The notes under the pieces were generated by a model. It had not been told where the DNA came from and made no database searches. It worked only from the letters and a program-made list of their open reading frames with translations. This document shows, piece after piece, positions 1-8,348 of a DNA stretch of 64,000 nucleotides. The position numbers and the translations under genes were made by a program. Origin of the DNA: Alkalicella caledoniensis (GTDB taxonomy: Bacteria > Bacillota > Proteinivoracia > Proteinivoracales > Proteinivoracaceae); NCBI RefSeq assembly GCF_014467015.1, contig NZ_CP058559.1, forward strand, positions 1,054,001 through 1,118,000, in the 5' to 3' direction. Positions within the stretch are counted from its first letter, which is position 1, and every line of letters begins with the position of its first letter.

Positions 1-9
1 TTTCTTCAT
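1..9 (-). CDS. Start of a gene running off the left edge
   Basis: On the minus strand an AAGGAGGAG ribosome-binding site (about 17-25) lies 7 bases before an ATG (7-9) followed by two lysine codons. An in-frame ATG at 13-15 is also possible but sits too close to the site. Only the first codons are visible, so the product cannot be named. The positively charged start would suit a signal peptide or membrane protein, but that is a guess. Confidence 0.45.
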
Positions 10-90
10 AACCATTCTCCTCCTTCAAGCTTATATTCAATTACTCCCAGCTATGGTTTATTAACTAGTTCATTGTTTACTTTCAGTTAA

Positions 91-143
91 AACTAAAGAT
101 AGAATTACATTAAACACTGTTCAATGTAATTCTATCTTTAGTT
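91..143. repeat. 21-bp perfect inverted repeat
   Basis: Arms at 91-111 and 123-143 are perfectly complementary around an 11-base loop. It lies downstream of the LTA-synthase-like gene and upstream of the gene at the left edge. No clear T-run follows on either strand, so it may be a weak terminator or a small interspersed hairpin. Confidence 0.6.
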
Positions 144-169
144 TATTAAAGTTGTCAAGGGTTTTTTTA

Positions 170-219
170 GGGGTTCAGGCTTCAATTATCCATTATTGGA
201 TAATTGAAGCCTGAACCCC
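170..219. repeat. 22-bp perfect inverted repeat (REP-like hairpin)
   Basis: Arms 170-191 and 198-219 pair perfectly around a 6-base loop and start 5 bases past the stop of the LTA-synthase-like gene. On the minus strand the hairpin is followed by an A-run, not a T-run, which is unlike an intrinsic terminator. Its outer part (GGGG..CAGGCT.CA) resembles the hairpin at 2222-2269, suggesting a dispersed family. Confidence 0.6.
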
Positions 220-224
220 CTGTA

Positions 225-2087
225 TTATTCTTGCTCAAGTGCACCCTTTATTCCTTTTTCATGAACCAGTGGTACTAGGTTATTTTGTAAGATGTACTCA
301 GATAGTTTAAGTTCTGCTACAGCCCTCTCGTAACCTTCTCTGGCTAGTTCTAAATCCAGGGGTTCTCCTGTCTTTAAATCCCAAGCATCACTGTTTTCAA
401 ATATACCATCTTCTGACATAACAAATACTATATTGTCGTCTATGAAAGATCCTTGTGCCACGTGATTTTGTATAGCAGCAAAACCTTTTTCTGTGTTTAG
501 TAAGTCTTTGCCTAAAACACTATCACTTCTTAGCTCTATACCAAGCAAGTTGGCCATTGTTGGATAAAAATCTACTTGTCCTCCAACAGTGCTTATTGTT
601 TCTTTCAAACCACTTCCTGGCATATGAACTATAAATGGAACTCTGTACATCTCTTGTACTTGATATTCCCTTCCTATCAAGTTAGTTATATGCTCGTTTG
701 CTTCAGCGTAACGATAATCTAACCCTTTATGGTCACCATAGACAACAATTATTGAGTTGTCATAGAGGTTTTCGTCCTTCAGTGCTTGTATAAATTCGCC
801 AATTTGAGTATCTAGGTATCGCACTGTTTGTAAATAATCCTCTAGGGAAGTCCCCTCGTACTGTTCCCCAACATTCAGTTCCTTTAGGTCTTCTGGAATA
901 ATAAATGGATGATGGGAGGTCAAAGTTATGAGGAAGGAATAGAAGGGTTGATGTAATTCCTTTATAAAATCCATTGATTGACGGAAGAAAGACTGGTCAC
1001 TCAAGCCTAGTCCTAGCTCTTCATCTACCTCTAAATCCTCTATACTTATATATTCGTCTAAACCTTGGGATGGATAAGCTTTTTCTCTATCCCAAAAATC
1101 ACCTTCATTACCATGGAAAGCAATGGTGTTGTAGCCTTTGTCTTTTAGATTTATAGGTAGTGTAATAAAGTCAATTCCTTCATAGGCCTTGTAGCTAAAA
1201 ACCCTCCTTGAGGCATAAAAACCGTTATGGGATATAAACTCTGCATCTGAAGTATTTCCCCATCCAATCTGCTCGTAGTACCTGTCAAAGTAAATGGATT
1301 CATTGTCTACTAGCTTATTTAGATTTGGAGTTATTTCTTGCCCATTTATTTTAGTGTTGATTACAAAATTTTGCACTGACTCAGCTTGGATTACAAAGAC
1401 ATTTTTACCCTCTGCAACTCCAAAATATTTAATTCCATTTTGCTCTGGCTCTATAAACTTAGCTAAGGCCTGTACATGTTCAGTTTTTAGTGACGCTTTC
1501 CTAACATATCCTGCTACATCATAAAGGTGAAAATTAATTACCCCTGTGTTGTGTGGAGTGAAATATCCATTGGTCTTTTTAGATAAGTTTAGATTCATAC
1601 CTGTTATCATAGAAATTAACAGCACTAGGGTCACTGCCGTAGCTAATCTCTGTTTTGGGGTGCTTTTTATTATAACTGCCTTGTCCTTAAATAGATATAT
1701 AAAAATTACTATTGAGTCTATGAAATATAAAAAATAAAGGGGGTTTAGTAGTGCAGCTATACTATTTGAAACATGCCTTACTTGGCCAGCCTGATAAATA
1801 CTATGTGCTCTTATGAGTGTATAAAAATGTCCATAGTATACTGCATCGATAAACAATAATGCGGAAATCAATATGTTAACAATTAGCATAGCCCTTATCC
1901 TGTTTCTTTGACTAATTATACATGTTAAGCACATTATTGCCATAACGATTAAGTAGTTTTTAAATGTAACCCTAAATATATCCCCGATCCCCATGGTGCT
2001 ATGGAGTGCAAACAGCTTTAAAAATACCCCCGCACTAATAGCAATCAAATACTTTGTAACTCCACTTTTAAATAGCTTTTCTAACAT
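225..2087 (-). CDS. LTA synthase family protein (membrane sulfatase-fold phosphoglycerol transferase)
   Basis: About 620 residues. The N-terminal 150 residues are a series of hydrophobic segments (about five membrane helices), followed by an extracellular sulfatase-fold domain. Family motifs are visible: the metal-binding glutamate in VIQAES, the threonine nucleophile in WGNTSDAEF, and the histidine in YGDHKG. Known relatives polymerise glycerol phosphate from phosphatidylglycerol into lipoteichoic acid, or prime that polymer; which reaction applies here cannot be read from the sequence. I chose the ATG at 2087, with a GGAGG site 6-7 bases upstream; ATGs at 2090 and 2117 are less well placed. 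It stands alone, with hairpins after the stop. Confidence 0.88.
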   Translation of the reverse strand: MLEKLFKSGVTKYLIAISAGVFLKLFALHSTMGIGDIFRVTFKNYLIVMAIMCLTCIISQRNRIRAMLIVNILISALLFIDAVYYGHFYTLIRAHSIYQAGQVRHVSNSIAALLNPLYFLYFIDSIVIFIYLFKDKAVIIKSTPKQRLATAVTLVLLISMITGMNLNLSKKTNGYFTPHNTGVINFHLYDVAGYVRKASLKTEHVQALAKFIEPEQNGIKYFGVAEGKNVFVIQAESVQNFVINTKINGQEITPNLNKLVDNESIYFDRYYEQIGWGNTSDAEFISHNGFYASRRVFSYKAYEGIDFITLPINLKDKGYNTIAFHGNEGDFWDREKAYPSQGLDEYISIEDLEVDEELGLGLSDQSFFRQSMDFIKELHQPFYSFLITLTSHHPFIIPEDLKELNVGEQYEGTSLEDYLQTVRYLDTQIGEFIQALKDENLYDNSIIVVYGDHKGLDYRYAEANEHITNLIGREYQVQEMYRVPFIVHMPGSGLKETISTVGGQVDFYPTMANLLGIELRSDSVLGKDLLNTEKGFAAIQNHVAQGSFIDDNIVFVMSEDGIFENSDAWDLKTGEPLDLELAREGYERAVAELKLSEYILQNNLVPLVHEKGIKGALEQE

Positions 2088-2221
2088 CATTTCTCCTCCC
2101 CAAAGGTTACTTATCAAACCAGTATGTGTATTTATTAACTTGTATTAATAGCAATTTTAGTACTTTTACTAGCTTTATTCAATATGTTATTCAATTTGTT
2201 AATTTATTGTTAATTGTTTAT

Positions 2222-2269
2222 GGGGCCAGGCTACAGTTTATCAAATATAGTTAACTGTAACCTGGCCCC
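2222..2269. repeat. 19-bp near-perfect hairpin related to the one at 170-219
   Basis: Arms 2222-2240 and 2251-2269 match at 17 of 19 positions around a 10-base loop, ending directly at the stop codon of the next gene. No T-run follows on the minus strand. Shares the GGGG..CAGGCT.CA outer sequence with the hairpin at 170-219. Confidence 0.55.
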
Positions 2270-3019
2270 TTATTTTACTTGCCATGCGTATATTGGACCG
2301 TATTTGTGACCACATTGGCCTATTAGCTTGAAGCTTCTGCCTTGATATAGGAAGTCTCGGGGAGTTTCTAGTATTTTTTGATCTTTATGAATCCATGAGT
2401 TTTTCCATAAAGGTTTATTTTCCTGTAGATTCCTAAGGTCAGGATCAGGGTTTGATCCATCTGTAACTACAATCCCTCCGTATACTAACTTATCTAAGAC
2501 CATCCTAAATATATCTGGACCGAGCCACCATTGGCCACTGCCCCCTTCTCCTAGACTGTCTCCACAATAGTAAAATACTGCTATTTTATCTAGTTCAATC
2601 AATGTTATAAGTGCATCTTTCTTATGTCTTGTGATGTTCAGTTCCTTTGTATCATCACCCATTTTGATAATCCATTTGTTACGTTTGATATAGTTTTCCT
2701 TAGGTACCTTTATTGCTTGGGTAATATTTAGCAAGTGTTTTTTTTTATTCTGTAGCTGCTCTTTTTCTATATGAACAACTTGCTGGGATATATCTTTAAT
2801 TAAGTTATTACATATATACCTGTACAGTTCTCTATGCTCCCCTAATCGTCCTGGATATTCTTCATTTGGAAGTATTATATGGTTTATATCAACGAAATGG
2901 TATTCACTTATTGTATCCATAAAAAGTTCAAGGGGCATTGCTATATCGTTTCCACAGCATGGGTAAAAAAGAATACCCTTTGGAATATCAACGTTAAATC
3001 TTTGCTTTAGAGATTTCAC
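2270..3019 (-). CDS. Uncharacterised protein, possible methyltransferase-like fold
   Basis: 249 residues, soluble, no signal peptide. I do not recognise the family. Near residues 16-45 the segment GILFYPCCGNDIAMP, followed by a strand ending in VDI, resembles the nucleotide-binding loop and the acidic residue after strand 2 of class I SAM-dependent methyltransferases. A later stretch (VFYYCGDSLGEGGSG, then a helix and GGIVVTDGSNPD) would fit the strand 4-5 region. This is a fold guess only. The gene is monocistronic between a hairpin and the DUF6544-like gene, and has a weak GGAGG-like site before its ATG. Confidence 0.7.
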   Translation of the reverse strand: MKSLKQRFNVDIPKGILFYPCCGNDIAMPLELFMDTISEYHFVDINHIILPNEEYPGRLGEHRELYRYICNNLIKDISQQVVHIEKEQLQNKKKHLLNITQAIKVPKENYIKRNKWIIKMGDDTKELNITRHKKDALITLIELDKIAVFYYCGDSLGEGGSGQWWLGPDIFRMVLDKLVYGGIVVTDGSNPDPDLRNLQENKPLWKNSWIHKDQKILETPRDFLYQGRSFKLIGQCGHKYGPIYAWQVK

Positions 3020-3109
3020 AATCAGTCCTCCTTACTCCTTGGTCGTCTGTTTAATTTTATTTCGACAGTAAAGTTATTAGAACGACTCAGAGTTGGACCT
3101 AGTACTTTT

Positions 3110-3979
3110 TTAATGAATGTTAAATTTTACGTCATATATCTCAACCTGAAACCAAGTGAATTCTCCTTCTTCTAACTGCCATGATATATCAATTTTAGTT
3201 GGCACGATAAATCCTTCAAATTCTTTTTGTTCTACTATTGTACCCACACATTTTAACCTTTTGGCATTTTCATCTGTATCCTTAAATCTCATAGCTTCTA
3301 TACTCAATATACTACCTGAGTCATCAAATAACAAAGTTGCTGATGACTCTAACCCTTTATATTTCATAATAGCTTTTGCGCTATTTTTATCTATGTCTTC
3401 CCAGCTAATATAATCATTTAAGGATGCAGTAGGATATAGAGGGAGTTCTAGTAAAAAACGACCAAGGGAAGATTCATTCAATTTATAATTGGATTTTTCA
3501 TTTACTACTGGTATTAGGTGACCTATTCTTACCTCCATTTGACCGTTACCCTCAAAGAATAGATCCTTTCCCTTTGTATTCAATATAGGCATCATGGGAA
3601 GATCCACATGCCACAAATAGCCTGGATTTTGTACATTCACATATTGCTCAGCTTGAGGCACCATCCAGCTTTGATCTGGGTTTAGTCTCATTTTTCCTGT
3701 CTGCATAAAATGGACACTTTGTATATGTTCTTTCCCTACCACTCCCACTTTCTCTAACCATTTTTGTACTGGTTCTGGGAGTTCTTCAAGATCCTGATGA
3801 GTTATTTTTCTATCAAATGTTTCGATATCCTTAATTAAATTCCCTATTTCTGTATCGATCCTTTTACTCATCTGCCTTTTACCCACACTAAAAACTATGA
3901 TTATTAGTATCACAATAGCTATTATAATAATCAGCCAGGGCTTTAGTATGCCCCCTCTTATATTCTCTATTTTTAACAT
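3110..3979 (-). CDS. DUF6544-like membrane-anchored protein
   Basis: 289 residues with one strongly hydrophobic helix at about residues 13-32 and a C-terminal soluble domain. The segment LPEPVQKWLEKVGVVGKE followed by VHFMQTGKMR matches what I recall of the DUF6544/DUF6920 family, whose function is unknown. It is divergent from the ECF sigma factor gene starting at 4158, with about 180 bases between them. A regulatory link is possible but nothing in the sequence proves it. Confidence 0.7.
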   Translation of the reverse strand: MLKIENIRGGILKPWLIIIIAIVILIIIVFSVGKRQMSKRIDTEIGNLIKDIETFDRKITHQDLEELPEPVQKWLEKVGVVGKEHIQSVHFMQTGKMRLNPDQSWMVPQAEQYVNVQNPGYLWHVDLPMMPILNTKGKDLFFEGNGQMEVRIGHLIPVVNEKSNYKLNESSLGRFLLELPLYPTASLNDYISWEDIDKNSAKAIMKYKGLESSATLLFDDSGSILSIEAMRFKDTDENAKRLKCVGTIVEQKEFEGFIVPTKIDISWQLEEGEFTWFQVEIYDVKFNIH

Positions 3980-4157
3980 AAACTCTTTCCCCTCCTATTT
4001 ACTAAACAGTGTTCAATTCCATTTTATTCCCAAAACAAATATTATGTCAAGCTGTTTTTGTAGTGCACATATTTATGATAAAATTATAAAGATTTAACTA
4101 ACCAATTAGCATCTTTAGTTACTATATAAGTGAAAGCATTTTAAAGGTGGTGAAGAT

Positions 4158-5825
4158 ATGGAGTATCAGAAGTTGTTTGAGCAAATAACAGATGAGTTTT
4201 CAAGTAAAATACTCAATTGGGCAATTAAAAAAACTGGAAGCCGTTCCGACGGTGAAGATTTAGCTCAGGAAGTTTTTTTGCAGGTTTTTATTGCTGCCAA
4301 TAAAGAACAGAAAGTTGATAAGCTAGAGAACTTCATTTGGAAGGTTGCTCACTTTGTTTGGTGTAATAACCTCAGAAAGCTATCAAAGAATCGTGATCTT
4401 ACTTCTCTCAGTGATTCAGTGTGGGACGGTTTAGATTTTGTTGATGATTTCGTTAATAAAGAAGCAATGGAGTTTGAATTGGGACGCGTGTATAAAAAAA
4501 TCGCTGATTTAAGTTATACCCAAAGGGAGGCCATGATACTTCATTATCTTGATGGCTTATCTATTTCTGAGGTATCTAAAAAGCTTAGAACTTCCGAAAG
4601 CGCCATAAAGTGGCACCTTTTTGATGCTAGAAAAAAGATGCGAGGAGAGCTTGAAACTATGAAAACTGATAATTCTTATGTGTACCGACCCGGAAGACTA
4701 GTACTAGGTCTGTCTGGTATCCCTGGACCTAATCCTGATATCAGAAAGATCAATGACAGTCTTGTAAGACAAAACATCTGTCTTCTCTGTTATAGGAAAG
4801 CTAAAACCATTGATGAAATTTCTGAGTTGACTGGTATTCCAAAACCTTATCTAGAGTATGATCTCAACTGGCTTGTAAAACAAGAGTTCTTAGTCTTGGA
4901 CGGCAGGAAGTATACTACCATAATTCCTATCATTGGCAAAAAGCATAGGCAAGATATAGGAGATTTGTATCTTAGCACAAGAGCTACTTATATTGACAAG
5001 GTTATATCCCACTTCATAAATAGTGAAGATAAAATCAGGAGCTTAGGTTTTTACGGTTCTGATTTGGAATTTGGCAAATTGATGTGGCCTATTATAATGA
5101 TGTTTTTAAGCTATTTTAGTAGAAACTCTAAAGTTGCGATCAGTCTTAAAACTATGGATGATAGGGCCATCCGCCCTGATGGTGGAAGGTACTACGTGGT
5201 TGGCAATGATTTATCGGATAGCCAAGATCTAAACCCCAATGGATATTTCACACCAAAGGATTGGAAGGATTTTTATGGAATTTGTTCTGATAGTTGTGCC
5301 ACAGATAGTGCATATGAGTCTTACTATTGGCTAGGGGTATATAACTTCAAGGGTGTAGAATACCATCCTGATATAGTAAATTGTAGTAAAGGTGACCAAA
5401 AGGTATGGCATAGGCTCCTGTGCTCTCTTACCGAATCCTCTTTTGATCCGAATAGGCTCACTTCATGTGAAAAAGAAAAGCTAGCAATTGCTATACAGAG
5501 GGGCTTAGTAAAGAAAAGTGGTAATGATTATAAGCTGAACTCTATTGTTATGACTAAGGAGCAATTGACTAAACTTCAAGAAGAAATCTTTAGACCTTTA
5601 CTTGAGAGCATAGAGCCTGTAACACAAGAGTTGACTAGTTTTATTTCAAATTTGCACAGTAAAAATATGCCTCAAGTTACCAGAGGCTGTATAGATTATT
5701 TCACTTACCTTGACTTATGGTATTTTGGCATTTATACCTATATTTTCGCAGCTGAAGGTGGGCACCTATGTATATCTCAAACGCCTAAAGAAGGTGCTGC
5801 TACAAATCTAGTTATAGTTAAATAG
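4158..5825 (+). CDS. ECF-type RNA polymerase sigma factor with long C-terminal extension
   Basis: 555 residues; ordinary ECF sigma factors have about 160-200. Region 2 is at about residues 5-75 (DGEDLAQEVFLQVF, then FIWKVAHFVWCNNLRK) and region 4 at about 115-165 (LSYTQREAMILHYLDGLSISEVSKKL plus SESAIKWHLFDARKKM). Residues about 205-265 look like a second winged helix-turn-helix (KTIDEISELTGIPKPYLEYDLNWLV). The remaining 290 residues are a large soluble domain that I do not recognise, probably sensory. No anti-sigma factor gene is adjacent, which fits control by the fused domain. Start ATG has a GGTGG site; a strong terminator follows. Confidence 0.85.
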   Translation: MEYQKLFEQITDEFSSKILNWAIKKTGSRSDGEDLAQEVFLQVFIAANKEQKVDKLENFIWKVAHFVWCNNLRKLSKNRDLTSLSDSVWDGLDFVDDFVNKEAMEFELGRVYKKIADLSYTQREAMILHYLDGLSISEVSKKLRTSESAIKWHLFDARKKMRGELETMKTDNSYVYRPGRLVLGLSGIPGPNPDIRKINDSLVRQNICLLCYRKAKTIDEISELTGIPKPYLEYDLNWLVKQEFLVLDGRKYTTIIPIIGKKHRQDIGDLYLSTRATYIDKVISHFINSEDKIRSLGFYGSDLEFGKLMWPIIMMFLSYFSRNSKVAISLKTMDDRAIRPDGGRYYVVGNDLSDSQDLNPNGYFTPKDWKDFYGICSDSCATDSAYESYYWLGVYNFKGVEYHPDIVNCSKGDQKVWHRLLCSLTESSFDPNRLTSCEKEKLAIAIQRGLVKKSGNDYKLNSIVMTKEQLTKLQEEIFRPLLESIEPVTQELTSFISNLHSKNMPQVTRGCIDYFTYLDLWYFGIYTYIFAAEGGHLCISQTPKEGAATNLVIVK

Positions 5826-5871
5826 AAAATCTAACTCAGCCATTAATATAATAGCTGAGTTAGATTTTCTA
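5823..5871 (+). terminator. Terminator after the sigma factor gene
   Basis: Perfect 18-bp stem (5823-5840 with 5854-5871), 13-base loop, overlapping the sigma factor stop codon. It also lies just beyond the stop of the convergent gene at 5886, so it could serve both. Confidence 0.75.
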
Positions 5872-5885
5872 TTGGGCCTTTCCCC

Positions 5886-6665
5886 TTAGAACCCACTCCT
5901 AATGGGAACCTTAGTTGAACAAGGTAAATTTACACAACACTTGCCACATGCGTCTGCAAGTCCTACTTCTTTATGTATTTCAGCATTTTCAAGTAGCATA
6001 TCATAGCACTTAAATCTATCAAAAAACTGATCTTTAAGGGCGTCGTTGACACATTGTTTCACACAGTTTTTACATGTCCCACTTGTTTTATAAAGACAGT
6101 ACTCTTCATTATTTCTAGTTGAAGGTTCGATATTTAAGTTAGTCACAATGCTGCCTAATCTTCCACAGCATCCTTTTTCAGTAATTAACATATTGTTGAG
6201 TCCGAATTTGCCTAGACCTGAGATATATGCCACATGCCTATGGGACCAGTCACTTAAAAGGATATCTTCATCAAAGTTATGTGTCGCTGGCAGTATATTA
6301 GATCTATAGTTTAGTTTCTCTAACTCTTTGTTTATATGAGTATTAAGGCTATTGATTAGTGAGTTTGTTTCTGCGTATGCTTCAGCCCACCCCCACGAAC
6401 TAAGCTTACCTTCTATGTTTGATTGGATAATGTATTCTTTAAATGGTATAAAGTAAGCTATTACTGTTTTGGCACCGGGTAATAATTCTTTTGGTAGTGC
6501 ATGGGTTGGACTCACTACCTCTTTCAGTTTTAGATACATTTCATCTTCAGCATCAGAAAATTTTACTAGAGGTTCTTGCCACATACTTCTTAACTCTTTT
6601 TCTTTAGGATAATCTCTTACGAAATCGATAATTAGTTTTTTTATTTTCTTCTCCAATAAATTCAC
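5886..6665 (-). CDS. QueG-like 4Fe-4S cluster protein (epoxyqueuosine reductase-related)
   Basis: 259 residues. The C-terminal third holds ferredoxin-type cysteines: a CxxCxxxC group (CKNCVKQC, preceded by EYCLYKTSGTC) and a second group CGKCCVNLPC, expected to bind one or two 4Fe-4S clusters. The N-terminal and central parts (AKTVIAYFIPFKEY; a histidine- and asparagine-rich segment; SGLGKFGLNNMLIT) resemble the corrinoid-binding half of QueG-type epoxyqueuosine reductases. It is shorter than QueG (about 380 residues), so the substrate may differ; this group is often annotated only as a 4Fe-4S binding protein. Monocistronic, AAGGAG ribosome-binding site. Confidence 0.75.
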   Translation of the reverse strand: MNLLEKKIKKLIIDFVRDYPKEKELRSMWQEPLVKFSDAEDEMYLKLKEVVSPTHALPKELLPGAKTVIAYFIPFKEYIIQSNIEGKLSSWGWAEAYAETNSLINSLNTHINKELEKLNYRSNILPATHNFDEDILLSDWSHRHVAYISGLGKFGLNNMLITEKGCCGRLGSIVTNLNIEPSTRNNEEYCLYKTSGTCKNCVKQCVNDALKDQFFDRFKCYDMLLENAEIHKEVGLADACGKCCVNLPCSTKVPIRSGF

Positions 6666-6736
6666 TCCTTTAAAATCTTAAAGTGTTATTAATATATTCA
6701 GCAAATGTCTATGCACCCCTTCTTTTTATGATAGAT

Positions 6737-6766
6737 AAAGGCATTCCAAGAGATTGGAATGCCTTT
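6737..6766 (-). terminator. Terminator of the HAAS/PadR operon
   Basis: Perfect 13-bp stem (6737-6749 with 6754-6766), 4-base loop, ending 2 bases beyond the stop of the HAAS gene. The minus strand continues with a T-containing tail. Confidence 0.75.
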
Positions 6767-6768
6767 TC

Positions 6769-7746
6769 TTATAGCTTAGTACTGTTATATTTATATCCTT
6801 TGTATAGTGAAGTTACTATTTCTATGGCACTTGCTATTATGACGATACCTAGAACTGCAGTAGATTGCTCTATACCTATATCTAAATGCTTAGCTATTTG
6901 TGCGTTTAGCTCTGGGTTCCATATACTAGGTCTGTTAAATACATAAAGGGTTATTATCATGGACATTGCAGATAAAATAGATGTTACAACCGCAAGGCGC
7001 AAATTCCATCTTCCTTTTATTAACTTAATGGTTTCTTTTAATACATTTAATAAAAATATACCTATTATCATTCCCTTAAATCCTGATAATGCATCAATGT
7101 TCAGCACCGGAGTCACAACTGTACCCTCTGCTCCACGGGAATATATAGCAAAAAGCTGTGGATTAAAATACAGAAGTGAAAAGAATATAGTAGTAAAAAC
7201 TATGCTAAATCCAGACTCGACCCGTGAGATTCTAGCCTCTTTTTGTGGAACCTCAGGAAGATCATCTAAACTCCATTGGTTTTCTTTTTCTATTGTATCT
7301 TCTATTTTAGATCCTTTTTGTTCAGCTATTGCAAAACCTATAGTTACCCATGCAAAGCCTTGTAGTACGCCCACAAATAAGGACACTAAATAGTCAATTG
7401 TAACACTTAGCAAGTTGCCTTCTGGAGAGAATATTCCACCTAATATTTTGGAGATAGATACTCCAATAAAAATTGCCACTGTTACTATCTTTAGAATCAT
7501 AATGTAGCTGTCATAATTACCTGGACCTATTAAATAACGTTCAGAACCTCTGTACTTACTAGCTAAAATAGCAGGGTCATCAAGTTCTTTCAACACTTTT
7601 TTTACTGCTACAGCATCATTTTTTTCTTCACCTTCCCCCTCAAGCATATCGTCTATCAAGGTTTTCAATTCTTTACTTATATCTTCCCTTTGTTTTTCAG
7701 GCAGGTCTTTAATGACAGCATATATATACCTATTTATCAGTTCCAT
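6769..7746 (-). CDS. HAAS-domain membrane protein, partner of PadR
   Basis: 325 residues. Residues 1-75 form a helical, charged HAAS-type domain (INRYIYAVIKDLPEKQREDI, then VKKVLKELDDPAILASKYRG). The rest carries about six hydrophobic segments typical of a membrane protein. HAAS proteins are commonly encoded next to PadR regulators, and here the PadR gene lies 17 bases upstream in the same operon. The pair may sense the membrane or regulate a membrane process; the exact role is unknown. Confidence 0.8.
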   Translation of the reverse strand: MELINRYIYAVIKDLPEKQREDISKELKTLIDDMLEGEGEEKNDAVAVKKVLKELDDPAILASKYRGSERYLIGPGNYDSYIMILKIVTVAIFIGVSISKILGGIFSPEGNLLSVTIDYLVSLFVGVLQGFAWVTIGFAIAEQKGSKIEDTIEKENQWSLDDLPEVPQKEARISRVESGFSIVFTTIFFSLLYFNPQLFAIYSRGAEGTVVTPVLNIDALSGFKGMIIGIFLLNVLKETIKLIKGRWNLRLAVVTSILSAMSMIITLYVFNRPSIWNPELNAQIAKHLDIGIEQSTAVLGIVIIASAIEIVTSLYKGYKYNSTKL

Positions 7747-7763
7747 TTTTACTTATCCTCCTT

Positions 7764-8102
7764 TTATTCCAGTAATTCATTCATTTTCTCGGTCATTTTA
7801 TACCAGTGATGTCTTAGTTTGTCATACACTTCTTCACCACATTTATTTAGCTGATAGTATTTCCTAGGTTTGGAGCTTTCCACATCCCAACTACTTTCTA
7901 ATAACCCTTGGCTTTCAAGCCTTCGAAGAAGTGGATATAATGTGCCAGAATCAACTTCTATTCCTTTTTCCTTTAAACACACTACTAAAGAATAACCGTA
8001 TTGAGGTTTATTTAACTGACTCATGACACTTAAAACTATAGTGCCTCTCCTTAGTTCTTGAATAAGACCATCAAGTAGTGTATCTTTTTTGACTTTATCC
8101 AC
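7764..8102 (-). CDS. PadR family transcriptional regulator
   Basis: About 112 residues. A winged helix-turn-helix is evident: LRRGTIVLSVMSQLNKPQYGYSL, then GIEVDSGTLYPLLRRLESQGLL, then PRKYYQLNKCGEE, all classic PadR segments. I chose the GTG start at 8102, which follows a well-placed AGGAGG site (8110-8115); the upstream ATG at 8138 falls within the promoter region. PadR proteins repress their own operons and respond to small molecules or stress. A palindromic candidate operator lies between its promoter elements (see 8122-8150). Confidence 0.87.
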   Translation of the reverse strand: MDKVKKDTLLDGLIQELRRGTIVLSVMSQLNKPQYGYSLVVCLKEKGIEVDSGTLYPLLRRLESQGLLESSWDVESSKPRKYYQLNKCGEEVYDKLRHHWYKMTEKMNELLE

Positions 8103-8121
8103 ATCGTCACCTCCTAAAATC

Positions 8122-8150
8122 ATTATACTGTGTATCATACACTATTACAA
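8122..8150 (-). promoter_or_regulatory. padR promoter with palindromic operator in the spacer
   Basis: On the minus strand a TTGTAA -35 (8145-8150) and a TATAAT -10 (8122-8127) are separated by exactly 17 bases. The spacer holds the perfect 13-base palindrome GTGTATGATACAC (8130-8142). A repressor bound there would block RNA polymerase, so PadR autorepression is the natural inference. The ribosome-binding site is close to the expected start, giving a very short leader. Confidence 0.65.
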
Positions 8151-8348
8151 ATGTTTTATTATAATTGTTTATTAACTATTGTTAACAATTTGGCAAGTTT
8201 AGTAATAAAAAAGAGCCCCAAAGGGACTCTTGACAGTCTGATAATACTTTAATTTATAAATTGGACTTAGTGGTATTTATCTTTTATAATTATATTAGTC
8301 TCAACTTTCGAATAATAATGCGTTAATCTGATAATGGAGGTTATGTTT

